Source: Conidiobolus incongruus B7586
Lineage: Eukaryota; Entomophthoromycota; Entomophthoromycetes; Entomophthorales; Conidiobolaceae
Reading direction: 5' to 3'
Assembly: GCA_000697335.1 (NCBI GenBank)
Contig: JNEM01009324.1
Span: 1 to 14,845, forward strand
Length of the DNA: 14,845 nucleotides
Below, in pieces: positions 1-11,340 of this stretch. The notes under the pieces were generated by a model, which worked only from the letters and a program-made list of their open reading frames with translations, had not been told where the DNA came from and did no database searches. The position numbers and the translations under genes are program-made. Position 1 is the first letter of the stretch. Each line of letters begins with the position of its first letter.

Positions 1-1944
1 TAATTATTAATATATTATATATTAAAGATTTTATTTTTATTTTTATTTGAAAGTTATATTATTTTTTGAAATATATATTAATTAAATTTTATTTAATAAT
101 ATCAAGTATTATGGTATATAGTATTTCAATTATATTAACCATTTATTTAATATTATTCAATTTTAATTTAAAGTGATATATATACACTTTATTCTACATA
201 TTGATATATATATTTATAAAAAAGTCAAATATATTTATGGTATATTTCGCAGAACTATACCTATTAATATAATATAATATTACTATTAACTCTATCTATC
301 TAATTTAAATTCAGTAAACTATTCAATTTATTATTAAAATTTTGATATCCACTCATCGTTAATTTCTAATTAGGATTAAACTAAATAATTTTAACAAATT
401 TGAATGGTACTTGAAATTTTTTTTATTTCTAATTTAATATTATATCCCTTATTTTCTCTTTTACATAAGCCAAGTCTTCTAATCAATGAACACAGTAAGT
501 TACTATAATTGAGAATTTACTCAAAGTTGATTTATTAGTCATAATGAATAATTGATAATTAATAATCTTGATATTTTTTTAAAGATCGCACAAGATGTTA
601 TCATTAATCAATATCTAGTTAACTTTAAAAAGAAATACGATATTCTAAAATCAAAGTAACAAAACTACAAATCAAAGAATATAGATCTAATCTGATATTC
701 AACTCCATCTAAGCTTGATGTTTAAATCAATTCCTTTGTATTTACCAAATACTAAATTTCTCAAAAGATTCAAGTTCTGAAGTTTAAATCAAAATTGGCA
801 ATTTCTCGGTGCAACAAGTTTATGTAAAAGTTTTATGGGTACTCATGAATTAAAATGGATTAAAAACTTTATTTACCTGTATTATAAATTTTTATCAAAA
901 CAATTGAACAAACAATAAATTAGTAAAAATGCAATATGTAAAATATTTCTATTATTCAATTTTAAATAATAAACAATTTTTCTGTTTGCTAATTTAGATT
1001 TTAATAAATAATAAAACTTAATATGAATTTATTTAAAATAAATTTTTAAACAATTATAAAAATAATATTATAAAAAGAAAATTTTAAAAATATTAATTTT
1101 TATTATTAATATATTACTTAATTCTTTTAAAAAAATTTAAAACAATTTTAATTAATTATTAATAAAATTATGTTTATAATGATTATTTTTTTTGTAATAA
1201 GTAAAAATTTAAATTATTTAATCATTTTGTTATAAATTTTTATATAATAAATAAAATTATATACCTTTAAAATATATTTCTATAATATAAATTTGAATTA
1301 AAAATTGGTTTCAAATTATAATTGATTATTATGCATATAAATATAATTTCATTTTTATATACCTCTATAAAGTAATTAAAATTAGGAATTATTCCATTTT
1401 TCTAATTATGATTATTATATTTTTTAATTAATGATTAAATTACCAATAAGATGATTGTATCATAAGTAGCAAATACTTAAATTATAAATATAATTATCAT
1501 TGAATAGTATATAATATAATCAATACATTTTTACTCATAAATTAAATTATACTCAATTCACTCACCGGAGATTCATTAAATGTAACCAATTATAGAAATA
1601 TTTCCTATTATGAGTTTTATTTTTCGAAATAATATTCCGGGAATTGGGAAATCAGAGTATGAGTAAGATAGTCCCCCCATCCCTGAGTTTATCATGGATA
1701 CTTACAGATAAATAACATCAGTTAATAAAATGATATATTCATAAATTCACAAGATACTTTAAATGAATATCTTATGATTAATCATAGAAATTTACAAGTT
1801 ATTCGATGTTCAGGAGATATATTGTAATAATTTCAAAGAAAACTATTAATTCATTAAAAACTTTTTTGAGATATTGCTAATAGATCATATTATCAAATTA
1901 ATATTTTATTGAAGACGTTATTAACATTAAAATTTGGATAAAAT

Positions 1945-1965
1945 TAATAATAATAATAATAATAA
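1945..1965. repeat. (TAA)7 microsatellite
   Basis: Seven perfect TAA units directly before AGC. This is simple-sequence DNA in the desert with no gene nearby. Confidence 0.9.
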
Positions 1966-3418
1966 GCTTTGAAATTATATTATATTATCTTTAATTACTA
2001 TTAAATAAAAAAAAGTTAACAAATTTCCAATACTTATCAATAGAAATATTTTGAATTTTCTTAATATATCTAATATTTAAAATAATATCAATAGCTTAAT
2101 AAAATTATTAATATTTTACCAACTTTAAATACTTCACAATAATCATTATTAACTTAAAATTAAATTTAATAAAAAAATTATTAAAATGATTTTTATTAAT
2201 AAACTAATCACTGTATTCTCGCTTAATTTCCTTATTCTATTCATTCTTCATTATTATTATATTTTCTAAATAAGGATTGATAATTTAGGAATTTAAAGTT
2301 TTTATAATACAAGTTATTTATTAATTAGTGTTATACTGAGTATCAATCTTTGATTCCACAATAAGTTAATAATTTTTGGTTAATCATAATCTTTTTCAAT
2401 ATTTTTGCCAAGTTTTGATTAAGCTTTTTTCAATTTTCGTTTATATTTTCTTACTATATATAAACACTTATAAAATATTAAAAGGTATAGTTTTGAAAGT
2501 GTAATGATTAATAAATAATGAAAAATATATTGATGATTACTTGTTTTAATTTAATAATAATGTATGTTCCAATGTGTTCACTTTTTTAGTAATTAAAATT
2601 TAATTAAAATAGTTAATTATGCATTTTTTATGTTGAATTATATTATTAAAGCAAAGAACAATTCATTCTTAAAATTCATATATTTTATATAGTTTAAACA
2701 CCATTAATGGAGTACTAAAGTATCATTCTCAATTCTAGATTTCCAACACTTAAAAATACTGGTGAAGCTATATGTTTAATAATTAATTCCACAGAATATA
2801 GCGCCCTTTATTATATTAATCAGTTTAAATAATTTACTAATAATAATCTATTTTCATATCACATTTAAATTTCAACTTACTCAATATACTTATGTAAATT
2901 ACCAATTGTATTGGATATTAAATACATAGAATATTAGAGAAAATTAATCACAAAATTAGTTTATTTTGACTGATTTATATTAATTTAGTTATATTTAATC
3001 GATTTGTATTAATTATTCGGAGTTTTAAATATAAGTAATAGATATTATCTCTAAAATCAAATTCACTTTTCATTGAAAAAGTATAATACAAATTATATCA
3101 AAAAAATTGTATATAATTAATTTTAAATTTTTTTATTAATTATGAAATTATATTATATCCTTTATAAATTAAATTAAAAATTAAATTTTTATAAAATATT
3201 TTATTAATTAATTTAAATTAGAATATTATAAAATAATTTAAAAAAGTATTAAATAATATATATTTTTTAAAAAAAAAATTCAATATTTTTAATTTATCCG
3301 AATATTTTAAACAAATACTGAATTTTTTTTTCTAATTATTTATCCAATAATATTCTCAAAATTTATTTATCTTAACTAATAACTTTGTTAAATTTTAAAC
3401 ATTTTATCCAAACCGATA

Positions 3419-3438
3419 ATATATATATATATATATAT
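3419..3438. repeat. (AT)10 microsatellite
   Basis: Ten perfect AT units between CCGATA and GTTAGAG. Not linked to any gene seen here. Confidence 0.9.
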
Positions 3439-4444
3439 GTTAGAGTTGATTAGGAGAATTGCAACATATGACTTTACTTAAAAATCTTATTATACTCTGT
3501 AATTTACAATACCAAGAAATAAATCTAGATCAATTTTATAAAATATTATTAATCAAAATTCACAACTAATCAACTAAATAAATATTATACCAATATATTA
3601 TTGAAACATACTATATTAACTCATTCTCACAATTGTCAAGTTTTAGAGATACATATAAATTTTCAACAATACTGAGGATTTGAAATCTATCTTTAATAGT
3701 TAATTTTCACGATTATTGCTATTTTTTTCAAAGACTTAGTTGAAAAATGAATTTTTACTTTATAATATTAACTATTAAGAATCTCTGTGGAGTATCATTT
3801 AAATTTAATAAATATTACCTATTTAGATAAAGTTATATTATATCAAATATGTTAATAAAGTTAATATATTCAATATTTTGTTCTAAAAAATTTAATTACA
3901 AAGTAATCAATATATTTAACATATGGACTAATTCTCACTAAATTTGATACAAATAAATTAAAGAGGCTCTATTAGTGTTTACATTAATAATTGTGTATCA
4001 TTCTTTTTACTATAATAATAAATATTTTAGGATTTTTATGATTTTATACCCAATTGAACATTATATTTGATCCTAATAGTAAAAATATGGATATATTATA
4101 ATATTTATAATCAATACTAATATTATTCTTATAATTTTATTATTAATTTTTCAGATATTTTATTCAAATAAGAAAAAAAGATTTATTTATATTTAATCTA
4201 AAATATTTAATATTAATAATATTATAATTATGTAAAATATAATTCTTATAATATATATTTGATATATAACTAATTTTTCAAATTTTTTTTAAAAATTATA
4301 TTAAAAATTTAAAAAAAATTTTTGAATAATTTTTAACCAATTAAATTAAATTATAAATTAATTTCAAAAAACGGAAATTAGCATGTTAATAACACCTTTT
4401 CAAAACAATTTGCAACCCACTAACCAAGCCTATATTAATTATAA

Positions 4445-4636
4445 ATGATTCCATTTCAAAGCCATATCCACCTTACTTTCAGGAATATTAGAACCTGATT
4501 GATTCCATCAATGAGTTGTTTATCTGAATCCACAATTGATCAATCCGTTTACCTGGAACAAAATATTCTTAAAGCTGAATATATACATATTTTTTACTAT
4601 TTAACTCCTTACAAAAAAGTTCACCTCATGATTTGA
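4445..4636 (+). pseudogene. Decayed coding remnant, possibly start of a second transcription-factor paralogue
   Basis: This is a GC-richer patch (around 35%) inside DNA of far lower G+C. The plus-strand frame from ATG 4445 runs 63 codons to TGA 4634-4636, with a single internal TGA at 4496-4498. The part after it reads like ordinary protein, including LEQNILKAEYIHIFYYLTPY followed by KKVHLMI. That stretch resembles the entry to the middle homology region of fungal transcription factors (acidic-aromatic-H, then P-x-x-P/V-h). The intact protein at 5245-6593 has SREFWHECW...HPRYPIF at the equivalent place. The coding signal fades after 4636, so the rest is lost or mutated beyond reading. The minus strand of the same patch holds a 50-codon frame (4588 to 4439) with two stops, which I take as the shadow. 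Family and strand are inference. Confidence 0.35.
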
Positions 4637-5244
4637 AAAGATAAATTAATTCTAAAAATTTTTCATCAATTTAATGAACAACAAATTTTTATTAAAAGGC
4701 GTTCAATTAAAATTTTTAATATGGTATTATTAATATTATAATTTAATAAAATTAAGCTTATAAGATAAATAATAAAAAGTTTATTGGATTTTTTTAAAGA
4801 ATATTATAATAATTAATATTTTAACTCCTTTTAATTAATATTTTAAATCTTTGTTCTTTTATTTTCCTTAAAATAAATTATTAATTTGATAAATTAAAAA
4901 ATTAAAATTTATTAATATTATTAATTTTTATTTAAAAGAAAAAAGAAAAAGAAGAAACAAAAAGAATATAAAAGAATAAATGAATATAAAAATAATTTAA
5001 AATATTATTTTATTTTATTTTTTTCATTAATTAAATAAATATAAAATTGAGAGAGGAAGTGGAAAATAATGTAAAAAAAATAATTTCGGAATTATAACTG
5101 ACCCATAATTTACTAAATTTAGTGTTAATAAAAATTATTTATTATGTTATTATTTAGTTTGAAAATTCTTATAATTTTTATTTTAGAAAAAAAAGCAATA
5201 TAAGTATTAAGTATATAATATCTTAAGCTTAATTCTAAGAATTT
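4637..5244. other. AT-rich spacer downstream of the transcription factor
   Basis: Nothing supported here apart from long A/T runs and a purine-rich stretch at about 4936-4970. It is the 3' flank of the minus-strand transcription factor gene. An AATAAA hexamer on the minus strand (5244-5249) overlaps that gene's stop codon, but such hexamers are common by chance at this composition. Confidence 0.5.
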
Positions 5245-6593
5245 TTATTTGATATATTTATAAAAATATTTGAAGCATATTAGCTTCAAGTAGAACTGAC
5301 TCGAATTCGAATTGAGTTGAGAGAGCATCTTTTTGATTAAATTAAGATTGGGCTTGAGAATTGTGGCCATATTTTGGGTGGTTGACATGTGGATCAGTTT
5401 GAGGAGAATAAAATAGTTAGTGTACTTGTGAGGATTACCAGAATCGTCAAGCTTAATAAGTGCTTTGAGCTTAAGCACGTCATTCTGAAGAAGGAACTGA
5501 ATAGTTTCCAGTTTGTATTGGAGGTCAATGATTGTTGTTTTGAGAATTTGATGATTGAGATGGGGATAGTATTGCATAATGAGGTTGAAATAGTTCATAT
5601 ATCGGTCAGATAACTTTTGTAGATAATTTGCTTTTTGTGATATGATCGTTTGCCTCATAGGGTGATTCATCTGAAGTTGATGCACATCAGTGAGTAAAAC
5701 TGAATTTAGCTCAACTTCGAATTGGATTTTTTGCGAAATACATTGCCCAATGAGTATAGCATGGTCACCAAAAATCTCCGGGCTAATCTGCCATGAATAA
5801 TCCAAGCTTCTCGGCGTTATGGGCGCATTGGGGAAATAGTCTGGAAGGTATTGGAACCCTTTTACCTCCCATCGAAATGAGCATATTGTTGTCCATGTAA
5901 GATAGGCTTGATAATTGATCAAATTATCATTGGAATGAAAATGATCGGGTATACCAAGTGCATAACACATCTGGGTTATATGGGATCTTAAGGTTTCAAC
6001 CTTTTGATGTCTACGTGTGTAGTGATAGTAAATTGAAAGTAGCAACAAGAACTGAATATGAGTTAGTTTAGGCTGATACATCACTTTTTTGAGCCATTGA
6101 TCTACACACTTATCCAAATACTCCATAATATATTTGGATGGGGTTGATTGACTATGTGCTTTGAAGTAATAACCCAAACTGTATATGACCGACTTTAGAT
6201 AAGGAGGCATGATCTCAAGTTTCAAAAACCTGAGACTAAAGATAGGATATCTAGGGTGGATATTGGAGATGTAAGAGACCCAGCACTCGTGCCAAAATTC
6301 GCGGCTTCTTAAACGCAAGGCATCTCTTTTCACCGCATCTTCAAAATTGATAGAGGTGCTAGAAGGTGGCGGTGAAGAGCTCTGGAATGAGTAGGTAAGT
6401 GATTGGCTCTGGATTGATTGGATGAATTGAGGATTATAGTTATCGTCATTGGCCAGCTCTTGGCATAAGTGCAGGAGGTCTAATGAATCTGTATTCTGGA
6501 TCAAATTAATAACTTCATCAATCGTGTTCAGTTGCGCAACACGCGATGTTAATTTGACACAAGTTTTAGAATTGTGTTTCGGTAGCTTTTCAG
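5245..6593 (-). CDS. Fungal-specific transcription factor, middle homology region (main 3' exon)
   Basis: This exon probably encodes the regulatory part of a nuclear Zn2Cys6-class transcription factor. The target genes cannot be told. The frame is open from 6615 (in-frame TAG at 6616-6618) to TAA at 5245-5247. Codon 6504 is TTG, not a start. The first in-frame ATG is about 99 codons further on, inside the conserved domain, so translation must begin in an upstream exon. The likely acceptor is ACTCAG, with exon start at 6593. Numbering from the Leu at 6504: just before it lies SKTCVKLTSRVAQLN, which looks like the last cysteine and linker of a zinc cluster. Residues about 41-51 are Ser/Pro-rich. 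Residues about 68-195 (SREFWHECW, HPRYPIF, Leu-rich IQFLLLLSIYYHY, ALGIP) fit the fungal middle homology region. The tail to residue 419 is helical and Lys-rich. Composition is about 40% G+C against under 20% around it, and there are no internal stops, so the gene looks functional or only recently lost. The fold is recognised by pattern, not by search. Confidence 0.8.
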
Positions 6594-6660
6594 CTGAGTA
6601 TGAATTAACTAAAAACTAGTAAGAAAAACCTGAAACCAAATAAAACAAGAATCTAAATAC
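6594..6660 (-). other. Candidate 67-nt GT-AG intron of the transcription factor gene
   Basis: On the minus strand a GTATTT donor at 6660 and an ACTCAG acceptor ending at 6594 bracket 67 nt with an internal TTACTAG that could act as a branch site. The intron would contain the in-frame stop at 6616-6618, and splicing it keeps phase with an open upstream frame. Other acceptors (TTTCAG, TTTTTAG) lie within the same 67 nt. Confidence 0.4.
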
Positions 6661-6812
6661 CATTATTTCTATTTGTTCTCAATTTCAACTCTCTAGCATT
6701 TTTTAGTTTGAACTTGTATATCGTTTCTAAATAAAAAAAAGTATAAGGATTACTAACTTATTATGTAATTAAAGTGGTAGAAATTACTGGAATGAAAATT
6801 TTTACGTTTCAT
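6661..6812 (-). other. Candidate 5' exons of the transcription factor gene
   Basis: On the minus strand, ATG at 6812 begins MKRKNFHSSNFYHFNYII (exon 6812-6758). After a possible 31-nt GT-AG intron (6757-6727), an exon 6726-6661 reads IYKFKLKNARELKLRTNRNN and joins in phase to the main exon. The basic stretch KLKNARELKLR looks like the loop of a zinc cluster. However, the expected cysteines are absent: across the whole model only the Cys of SKTCVK remains. A 31-nt intron is shorter than usual for fungi, and this segment is more AT-rich than the main exon. The model may therefore be wrong, or the DNA-binding part may be decayed. No other zinc cluster was seen upstream on this strand. Confidence 0.3.
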
Positions 6813-6877
6813 AATTTCTATCATCTTATCATCAATATATGAGTAAATCAATTCAATTTAAACCTAATTACGAATAA
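6813..6877. promoter_or_regulatory. Short intergenic stretch between divergent coding regions
   Basis: About 65 bases separate the candidate minus-strand start (6812) from the plus-strand open frame beginning at 6878. If both were once genes, this would be a shared bidirectional promoter. No specific binding site or convincing TATA motif can be singled out in DNA this AT-rich. Confidence 0.2.
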
Positions 6878-7318
6878 TGGGAGAAATTCGTATTATATAT
6901 ATATATCCTAAATAATACCGGTGAAATTGGCCATTTTAAAGGGTATCCATTTAACAATACTTGTATTATTGAAAAAAAAATCCTATCAAATGATATCATT
7001 TGTCGTTGCATTTTCAATTTTGTTTCTAGTGAATTTACTTGGTTCACCACCTATAATCCAATTCCAATTAATCCATCAGGTTTCCAACTCTGCCATGTTG
7101 ATCCAATCCTTATTTTCCCCTTTTGGAAATTGACCGACGGATTTAGATTCGATTCTTCCCACACTATGTCACAAGGTTCAAACCTCCGAACAAAGATAAA
7201 ATCTTAGTAGCACTCTCTGATAATTGCTCATCGCTTCGGTACCATTAGAGGTAATTTTTAGATTATTGGGGTGACAATGGATTATTGAAACGTCAATTAG
7301 CTTTTAAAGGTAGTTGAA
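6878..7318 (+). pseudogene. Unrecognised coding remnant, divergent from the transcription factor
   Basis: A plus-strand frame is open for 109 codons, 6878-7204. Its core (7030-7310) has about 43% G+C, as high as the live gene and far above the surroundings. The translation looks like a folded protein: GEIGHFKGYPFNNTC at about 6920-6964, then SEFTWFTTYNPIPINPSGFQ at about 7028-7087, then WKLTDGFRFDSSH at about 7121-7159. Codons tend to end in pyrimidines, as in the intact gene. Beyond 7204 coding-like sequence continues (IIAHRFGTIRGNF, then DYWGDNGLLKRQLAFKGS to a stop at 7316-7318), but stops and a change of frame interrupt it. The frame has no in-frame ATG near its start. An ATG at 6877 in another frame precedes a (TA)n run, so a 5' exon may be missing. 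I do not recognise the family. The minus strand of the same stretch is also largely open, with one TAG, and is probably the shadow. Confidence 0.4.
6894..6906. repeat. (TA)6 microsatellite at the 5' edge of the plus-strand remnant
   Basis: Six TA units plus a T lie between an ATG at 6877-6879 and the open frame that follows. A change in unit number would change which frame that ATG reads. Confidence 0.8.
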
Positions 7319-10300
7319 TGTGAATATATTTTGGTTGTTGAATTAATTTATCTGCAAGGACTAATATAATATATGAACAATTTAAAATATTAATCAATTA
7401 TAATTTATTATATTTAATAAACTGAATAGACTACTCCATTATTAATTATAATATATATTTTTTAATAATCAATTTAATAAATGAAATATTTAACTTTTTT
7501 TTATAAAAATTAAATCAAGTAATAAAATTTTAATTTTAATTTAGTAAATATTAATTACTTAATAAAAATCACTATAAAATTCAAGAAATCAGATTTTTGT
7601 TAAACAAAGCGCAAGTGGAATATTAAAATAAAGATGAATTTTGAAATATACCTATGAAATCATCTGACTATTACAATATAGTACAAATCAAATTTCTCAA
7701 ATAGAATTGACAGTTCATTCTAATTATCTCTGATTGTTGAATTGAAAATTAGTTTTTATAGATAAATAATGCCAATTTGAATTTTTTTTTCCGTTGCGTT
7801 AAGTATTAATTGGATCCATTAATTTGTTATACATAAACCTTAAGTATTTTTATTATTGATCGTCTAGTTGTACGATATCAAATATTATTCAATCATATTT
7901 AATTTTAAGCCTAAAGTACTATAAGAGGTAGGTTGTATGTTAATTAAAGGGATTTAATAATTAATTATTGGTGAAAAAAATTAAGATCAACCTAACTTTT
8001 ATTCAATATTATTTCAATTTTACCCAAGATGAATAACCAAAAGAATATATCAAACAATGAATCAAGTGTAGTAATAAAATAATATATACTCTCATATATT
8101 CTCTAAAGTTGGCTCATTTTCAAAAATATCTACATGACGCCTTCGATAATTCAGCAATAAAATATATTGATATTTAGATCCATTATTATTGTTACAAAAT
8201 TGTGATTTTAAATTAAAAGGATTATATGATAATATTTGATTATATAAGATAGTAATAAATATTTACTATTTTGTTAATATTGAATTATAAAAATTATTTA
8301 GATTGTAATATTAAAATATAATAATCAAAATTTATTAAAATTCACCGATTTTGATAATAAACAATTTAAAAACTTCACATTATTAAATTTTTGTTACATA
8401 TAATAGAGAATGATATTATTATGCGAATTTTATATTTCACACAGTATTATCTATCAAAAATGGATTATTCGTAACTTGAAAAACAATAGATATTTGCGTA
8501 TTGAGAATAATTATTCTATATCTTTAATTGTAGTGATAATTGATCACAATTAGCAGATTTCAAGTTTTATGTACATGGGGAATTTCAAGGAATCCATTAT
8601 TGTGAAGTTAGATAATGTGGCAAATTTTAATAAGAAGTAAAAGGTAAATAATAATTGTTTTTTTAATTTATTTTTTTTTTTACTATTATTAAAAAAATTC
8701 AATTTTTAGATCTGAAACATTGACAATAATTAAAATTATACTCTAACTAATATCTTCATATTCTATGATGTTTCAATAATTACACTTGATAAATAAATAT
8801 TAAATACAAGTATTCATTTATGATTGTAATTTTATCAATTCAGTTAATACTATTTATTCAATATAAATAAAGATATCATTTTTAATACATTATTTTATGA
8901 AACATTCTATCCATCATCTGTATACTTAGATCAAAATATCATATTAAAATTCAATTTAATAAATCATAATTAAGTATTCTGAATTAGTAAATAAATAATT
9001 TTGCAATTCAATTAATTTTTATAACATATTTTTTTATTGAATAATTATATTGATCTTGAATTTCAAAATGTAACTATGAAATATAAAATTAATTTAAATG
9101 TTTACTATGTTTTTTTAAATAAAATAATAATATATATCTTTCTTTTTAATATTTATTGAAAAAAAATAATTTTATTATATTATCAAAATAATTCATTAAT
9201 AATAAATTGTTATTTGATGTACAAAGAATAATTTTAAGGTTTTTTTGGATCATTCAAATTTTATTTATAATTCTCATCAAATCACATGATGATTTTAACA
9301 ACCTTTAATTATATTAAATTGAATTATATTATTAAATTTGCTCAAAAATTGAAATTGTATACATTACAACCTTTCTGAGGTGTTGATATAGATTTATAAT
9401 ACTTAATATTTATTCCCAATTAGCGTGATATTATTAAAAAGTAAAAATGAAGTATTTCTCTGAATATCAATTAATGTTGTGAATATATTAAAGGTATCAA
9501 TGTCGCAATTAAATAAAAAAACAATTAATTAATATTCAAAAAATTGTAGAATATATTACACATAAAAAACTGAAAATTTTTATCTATTTAGCTGAGAAAT
9601 AGAAAAAATCTTCTAAATTACCATATATTCTTACTCGTTGTCCCGAAAACAAGACAAAAATGAATATAAGTTATAAACTTGAATCATCTGCGAATTTCAG
9701 TATTTGGTAATTCTCTCAAAAAATAAGCAATTTCAAGCTAGTTGAAATATATTGAGATATCTGGTTGAGATTATATCCATCAATTACTATCTTTGATCTT
9801 ATAATGTTACAATATTTTATTAATATTGACTTTTGATCAAAAACTTTATATATACATTAAATGATTGTATATATTGAATTAATTTATTTATATTGTCAAT
9901 ATATTGTAGTATGAGTAAATAGAAGAATTGAATAGGTATTTGATTCATAAAATTATTTAACACAATAAAATTGATATCATTATTTTTATATACCTAATAT
10001 TGTATTTGAAATTTGTATTTGATCTTGTTTTTGATTTTAAATTTTAAAATATTTTAGGAATTATTATCTAAATAAAAGTATTAGCATCTATTACATTAAC
10101 TCTATAATTATGTTGTAATAATTTAATAATCATTTTATAATCCTAATGAAGTATTTGATTTGATTATATATATTATTTATTTTTTTACTATAGACAACAG
10201 AACAATTTCATTATCAATTCAAATTAGTTATTTTAACTTTTCAAATATAATAATCGGATTGATTATGGATATGTTAGCTATAAATATGCTGCTTTTGAAT

Positions 10301-11340
10301 CTTATATAACATAGATTGGAATAAAATTTTATAATATTACAATTACCTTTTAATTAATTTGATTATATTTAATAAATCTTAGATTTTTAATATTGAAAAT
10401 AGTCTTTAAGACATCATTTGATGCTAAATAGTGTAAATAATTTTAGATACTTATATTAATATATTAAGTTATAATAAAACAATAGTAAATAGTAAATATA
10501 TTTTAATTATATGAATAATACTATTACTGTATCTTTTGGTATTGAAATTAAATATACTTATAACTTTATTTTTTTTTAATTTTTTTCAATATATTATCAG
10601 TTGCTATAATATTGAATTTTGAGTTTATTAATAATCCACTGAAAATAAAAATATTCTTAACCATAAATTTTATATAACTCCATGTTCCAATCGAAATAAC
10701 ATTACATTTTATTTACAAGATATTTGAATTTAAAAAAGGAATATTTATACAGAATAATTATTTAATATTGGAAAACCTGAAAGTGATATTATTATTATTA
10801 TTTTAATGAAAAAAGTTTTTATGTCAAATTAAATCATCATTATTTCATATATAAGAGGGTATTTTGGAAAACATTTAATACTCTAAATGGTTTGAAATTA
10901 ACATAGTTAATTTTCAATATATTCAATTGTTTATACTTATTATATTTAAGCCATTAATGATGTTTGAACTATTTAGAGTTAAAAAATCGTTATTTTAGAA
11001 CTAAGAAATACTTTATATTAAATAATTGATTAATTCATTTAAAATATTGAAATAGATCGGTAAATTCATAGTGGCTAATAATTAGTATTTTATCATTGTA
11101 ATATGTCTGCTAGGATAATATTATTCAAAAATTACTGTTATAATGCAATTAAAAATTAAAATACATTGTTTTTGAATTAAGATTATTCTATTAGATCCAT
11201 GGATTAAAATAATTTATAGATAACCAACTTTATAAAAGAACTTAATATCAATTTTGTTACCTCAAAGTCAAAGACAAATCATTATTCATTTCATTCAGAA
11301 ACATATATATATATTAGATAAATAAATATTTCATTAAAAT
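7319..11340. other. AT-rich gene desert, middle part
   Basis: No gene, RNA or mobile element can be supported over these four kilobases. Frames are broken by stops everywhere. The only slightly GC-richer stretch, about 9590-9790, has short interrupted frames on both strands (for example plus-strand LLNYHIFLLVVPKTRQK at about 9610-9660), too short to identify. Elsewhere there are only A/T runs and short trinucleotide runs such as ATT repeats near 10788-10801. Confidence 0.6.

Larger units (their letters stand above)
1..4444. other. AT-rich gene desert, left part
   Basis: No convincing gene is seen over this stretch. Single 60-base lines have from about 5% to under 20% G+C, and all six frames are broken by stops at the rate expected for such composition. 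A small GC-richer patch at about 1565-1710 (with a run of six C near 1673) contains a 39-codon minus-strand frame, ATG at 1693-1695 to TAA at 1576-1578, starting MINSGMGGLSYSYSDFPIPG. It has no recognisable family and may be chance. The rest holds A/T homopolymer runs and microsatellites. Confidence 0.6.

Noticed and set aside
1576-1695. 39-codon minus-strand frame with ATG in a small GC-richer patch
   Set aside because: It is too short and unrecognised, with no supporting context, and is mentioned only in the desert description.
4278-4324. Imperfect inverted repeat of T and A runs
   Set aside because: It is made of homopolymers common throughout the desert, so self-complementarity is expected by chance.
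5389-5613. 74-codon plus-strand frame antisense to the transcription factor
   Set aside because: It lies wholly inside the intact minus-strand exon and has no family resemblance, so it is a shadow of that exon.
6875-6889. TAATGGGAGA, identical to the first ten bases of the mariner left end
   Set aside because: No matching inverted end or transposase frame lies at mariner distance, and the match stops after ten bases.
6868-7133. Frames on the minus strand (6868-7050) and plus strand (6921-7133) starting with GTG
   Set aside because: Neither begins with ATG. A longer plus-strand frame (6878-7204) with better protein composition covers both, so they are taken as shadows.
7174-7186. GGTTCAAACCT, resembling a tRNA B box or T loop
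   Set aside because: The flanking bases do not form a T-arm stem, no acceptor stem or anticodon arm can be placed upstream, and the site lies inside a coding-like frame.
6878-7318. A changed genetic code with TAG read as Gln, which would lengthen the plus-strand frame
   Set aside because: A change of frame would still interrupt it, and in the mariner relic both TAA and TAG occur at Trp and Gln positions, which fits decay rather than a new code.
9683-9694. Minus-strand FADD codons (within QILKFADDSSL) resembling a reverse transcriptase active site
   Set aside because: Only four residues match. The neighbouring frame is broken and shows no other reverse transcriptase motif, so it is likely chance.
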